64,000 nt of DNA from Chloroflexota bacterium (GTDB taxonomy: Bacteria > Chloroflexota > Dehalococcoidia > Lucifugimonadales > UBA3495). A model generated the notes under the pieces. The model made no database searches, had not been told where the DNA came from, and was given only the letters and a program-made list of their open reading frames with translations. The stretch is taken from positions 1 through 64,000 of the forward strand of contig JAPPGG010000027.1 of NCBI GenBank assembly GCA_028875055.1. Direction: 5' to 3'. Position 1 is the first letter of the stretch; every line of letters starts with the position of its first letter. This document shows, piece by piece, positions 61,497 through 64,000 of this stretch. A program made the translations under genes and the position numbers.

Positions 61497-62306
61497 TTAC
61501 CCTCGCCTGGCACTCCTGGAGGCCACAATGAACATATAGTCGCCTCCCTGGTTCGCGTAACGCTGGGCGACTTCCTTTATTCTCCCCGACGCGATGTCCC
61601 GCGCCAGCCGCAGCGTACCCGCTTCCAGTTCCGCAGGCTCTGCCAGCGTGGAAAAGGTTGAAATCCCCCGGCGGATGTCGGCCGACAGGTAAAGTTCGGG
61701 CCGGAGCTTTCCCGCATAGAGGAACAGGTCCTCCAGGTCCTCACGGACGTCGTAAAGCTCCTGCCGGTCCACCGAAAGGCCCGCCGCCGCCAGCGCCTCC
61801 AATATGGTCGACTGCGAAGGCATCTGTACCGTGGAACGTTGCATGGCTATGGGGAAATACTCATTGAGCCAGTAGCCGGCCATCTGCTCAGCCGTCGAAG
61901 TGAACATTACCAGCTTGCCCCCACGCAGCAATCGCCGGATTTCCGAATACACCGGTTCGAGCCTGGGCAGATGGTGCAGGGCCATGGTGCAGATTGCCCC
62001 GTCGAAGCTCCCATCCCTGAAGGGCAGGGCTGCCGCGTCCCCCAACAGAAACCCCACTTGGCCGCCCTTGGCTTGCGCCCTTCTTAACATTCCCGACGAA
62101 ACATCCACCCCATACCAGTCACCACCCCCCTCCGCCAGCGCGTGTGTGTAATTCCCGGTGCCGCAGGCAATGTCCAGGTACCTGCCGCCGGGCTGCAACG
62201 CCAGGTTATGGAACAGGCGCTCCGTCAGATGCGGGTCGGCCCGGCGGGTGGAGTCGTAATGCACGCCAATGTTGTCATAAAGGGGCGCAGAGCGGGCGCT
62301 GGACAT
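61497..62306 (-). CDS. Class I SAM-dependent methyltransferase
   Basis: 269 residues. Motif I YLDIACGTGNYTHAL (43-57) binds S-adenosylmethionine. GVDVSSGMLRRAQAKG is motif II, LLGDAAALPFRDGSFDGAICTMALHHL gives motif III/IV, and RRLLRGGKLVMFTST the post-IV strand. The arrangement is that of the UbiE/methyltransf_11 group. It lacks the UbiE-specific termini, so a menaquinone role is not claimed. GGGGGAGG lies before the ATG. Target molecule unknown. It is read toward glcF on the opposite strand. Confidence 0.9.
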   Translation of the reverse strand: MSSARSAPLYDNIGVHYDSTRRADPHLTERLFHNLALQPGGRYLDIACGTGNYTHALAEGGGDWYGVDVSSGMLRRAQAKGGQVGFLLGDAAALPFRDGSFDGAICTMALHHLPRLEPVYSEIRRLLRGGKLVMFTSTAEQMAGYWLNEYFPIAMQRSTVQMPSQSTILEALAAAGLSVDRQELYDVREDLEDLFLYAGKLRPELYLSADIRRGISTFSTLAEPAELEAGTLRLARDIASGRIKEVAQRYANQGGDYMFIVASRSARRG

Positions 62307-62659
62307 AAAGGAAGCCTCCCCCTTTACCTGTTAACTGGGCTGGGTAATCATAAATACTAGCTTATTTGCTAGCGATAGTAAATAATTTACACTTTGTAAT
62401 CTCCAGGGAATTGCCCGGCGCGGCGAGGTGAATCAGTAAGAGGGAGAACGCCGGGGACTCGGCTGGCGCTGCAACATCCTCTCCGCCAGGACCGGCCTCC
62501 ACCGACTCCATCCCGCCAGTTGCTGACTTGACCAGGGAATTGGAGGTTGCAATACTGCTTCCTGGCACACCCCCGAAGGGCGCTGAAAGGTGGAGGCAGC
62601 GGCTGGCGTGGCAGGGTAAGAATTTTGTCCATTGCGGACGGGACGGTCTGGAGGGAGAG

Positions 62660-63751
62660 ATGGCAGAGAAAACAGGACTGGGCATAATCGGAGCGAACAT
62701 CCACCGGGGCTGGGCTCCCCGGGCTCACCTGCCGGCCGTGGTGGCAAGCCCGGAGTTTGAACTGACGGGTGTGTGCACCACGCGCATGGAAAGCGCGGAG
62801 GAGTCGAAAGAGGCCTTTGGCGCCAGGTACGCCTTTGACGATTACCGAAAGATGCTGGAACACCCCGAGATCGATGCGGTGGTGGTGTGCCTCCGGGTGC
62901 CGAACCACTTCGAGCCTACCATGGCGGCGCTGGAGGCCGGCAAGCACGTCTATACCGAGTGGCCCCTGGGACGCACCACCGCCGAAGCCGAGGAAATGGC
63001 GGCCCTGGCCGAGACCAGGGGAGTGAGAAACATGGTGGGGCTCCAGGCCAGGGGCAACCCCGCCATGCTCTACCTGAAAGACCTGGTGGCAGAGGGGTAC
63101 GTTGGGGACGTCCTGTCCTGCCACGTCAGCCGCATATCCGACGGCGGACTCCGGCGCACTTCGGACCGTACCTGGCAGCGGGAGAGGGACCTGGGGGCCA
63201 ACACCCTGACCATCACCAACGGCCACACCATAGATGCCCTGCGTTTCGTGGTGGGCGACTTTAGCCACGTTTCAGCAGTGGTCAGCACCCAGGTAAACCA
63301 GTGGTACGAGACCGATACCGAGCGGTACGTGGAAGTGACCGCGCCGGACAACATCCTGGTAAGCGGCAGGCTGGCGACAGGCGGAGTCGCGTCGTCCCAC
63401 GTGGCGAACAATCCCTGGGCGGGCAGCGGCTACCGGATGGAAATATACGGCAGCGAGGGCACGCTGGCAGCTTCCTCGGATGAGTCACCCAACCACATTG
63501 GGGTCAAGGTGGAAGGGGCCAGGCAAGGCAACCGGCTGGAAGAGCTGCCGGTCCCCACCAGCTACACCTACGTGCTGGAAGGCATGCCGATGGGAGCGCC
63601 GTACAATGTGGGCCAGATGTACTATAAGTTTGGAGAGGGTATCCGCCAGGGCAGCGGCTGCCAGCCCGACTTTGCCGAGGCCGTGCGGCTGCACCATTTT
63701 ATCGACCGCATCCAGGAGGCGTCGGACACGGGCAGGGAGGTGGCTGTTTAG
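62660..63751 (+). CDS. Gfo/Idh/MocA family oxidoreductase
   Basis: 363 residues from ATG 62660, preceded by GGAGGGAG; an upstream reading is not conserved. The Rossmann start is GLGIIGANIHRGWAPRAHLPAV, then VVVCLRVPNHFEPTMAALEAGKHVYTEWPLGR. EWPLG replaces the common EKP motif, as in Gal80/galactose dehydrogenase-like members. The C-terminal domain has ARGNPAMLYLKDLVAEGYVGDVLSCH and NGHTIDALRFVVGDF. It would reduce or oxidise a sugar or related hydroxyl compound with NAD(P). No sugar operon is adjacent, so the substrate is not known. Confidence 0.9.
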   Translation: MAEKTGLGIIGANIHRGWAPRAHLPAVVASPEFELTGVCTTRMESAEESKEAFGARYAFDDYRKMLEHPEIDAVVVCLRVPNHFEPTMAALEAGKHVYTEWPLGRTTAEAEEMAALAETRGVRNMVGLQARGNPAMLYLKDLVAEGYVGDVLSCHVSRISDGGLRRTSDRTWQRERDLGANTLTITNGHTIDALRFVVGDFSHVSAVVSTQVNQWYETDTERYVEVTAPDNILVSGRLATGGVASSHVANNPWAGSGYRMEIYGSEGTLAASSDESPNHIGVKVEGARQGNRLEELPVPTSYTYVLEGMPMGAPYNVGQMYYKFGEGIRQGSGCQPDFAEAVRLHHFIDRIQEASDTGREVAV

Positions 63752-64000
63752 GCTGCGTCCTGCCCTGTCTGCAATGACGGCCGGCTATCCACCAGGGCTG
63801 TAGGGATGGGTACCAGCAGCGTAGAGCCCTCGGGCGAGAAACGGGGTCCATAAGTTCCCAGCAGGTTCCTGCCGGCGCGGGAACGACGGTTAACCCCCAA
63901 CCCATCAATACCAGCCTGCTGACCTGCGGAAACGACTGACCGCTGGCGGAGGGCCGGCCCTGGCGCCCGTGGCTATCGTGCGGGACCTTCAGCGGAGTGT
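63752..64000. other. Terminal intergenic region, repeat fragment
   Basis: No gene is supported. It includes a GTTCCTGCCGGCGCGGGAACGA stretch like those inside the MITE-B elements, but no complete element. The window edge cuts what follows. Confidence 0.45.

Overview
The window reads as a high-GC chromosomal segment of a Chloroflexota bacterium, most likely from the Dehalococcoidia/SAR202-type branch, and probably comes from a metagenome assembly. This is inference from content: six separate luciferase-like flavin monooxygenases, a GlcDEF-type glycolate oxidase set, several amidases and an allantoate/carbamoylase-type hydrolase, gamma-glutamyltransferase, an HpcH/HpaI aldolase, a type II haloacid dehalogenase and an epoxide hydrolase. 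Together these suggest a heterotroph that oxidises diverse, partly recalcitrant small organic molecules. No rRNA, tRNA or CRISPR array was recognised. The one structured RNA gene is RNase P RNA at 21139-21637 (minus).

Region by region. 1-17150 is almost all minus strand: an HTH protein, an amidase co-directional with a leucine-rich-repeat membrane protein, a CoxG-like protein, an M20 amidohydrolase, a 989-residue HEPN plus degenerate MrfA-type helicase, a FAD oxidoreductase with an HNH nuclease, gamma-glutamyltransferase, a two-gene AAA ATPase/PD-(D/E)XK pair and a ThDP enzyme. 17240-17397 is a suspicious G22/G14/C42 homopolymer tract. 17523-18814 holds a small BECR-like putative toxin followed by an unusual DUF2283-PD-(D/E)XK fusion. 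18930-27509 has a flavin monooxygenase, aldolase, rnpB, a zinc-ribbon coiled-coil protein, SbcD without SbcC, a P1 peptidase, a DUF2520 dehydrogenase and PanB. 27862-30025 encodes a CetZ/FtsZ-like GTPase and a membrane-anchored partner. 30911-37002 has oligopeptide-type ABC permeases and a substrate-binding lipoprotein. 37315-41745 has a long amidase, an OsmC-family gene read through an in-frame UGA, and a PIN toxin-antitoxin pair. 41905-56606 has more flavin monooxygenases, epoxide hydrolase, a VOC protein, pstCAB, a haloacid dehalogenase, a Cas4-like nuclease and a deoxyribosyltransferase-like protein. 57205-63751 has glcDEF, a methyltransferase and a Gfo/Idh/MocA oxidoreductase.

The most striking observation is at 39797-40819. 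A duplicated OsmC-like protein has UGA exactly where the peroxidatic cysteine belongs, followed at the right distance by a compact hairpin with G first in its loop. This is the pattern of a bacterial selenoprotein. Second is a uniform family of five 196-197 bp MITE-like elements with CAGGGCAAT termini; two copies still carry perfect or near-perfect 10-11 bp target duplications. Third is a helicase-like protein that keeps the MrfA zinc module and fold but has lost its ATPase motifs, fused to a Swt1-type HEPN domain. Two nuclease/ATPase modules (13340-15393 and 17523-18814) are plausible uncharacterised defence or toxin systems.
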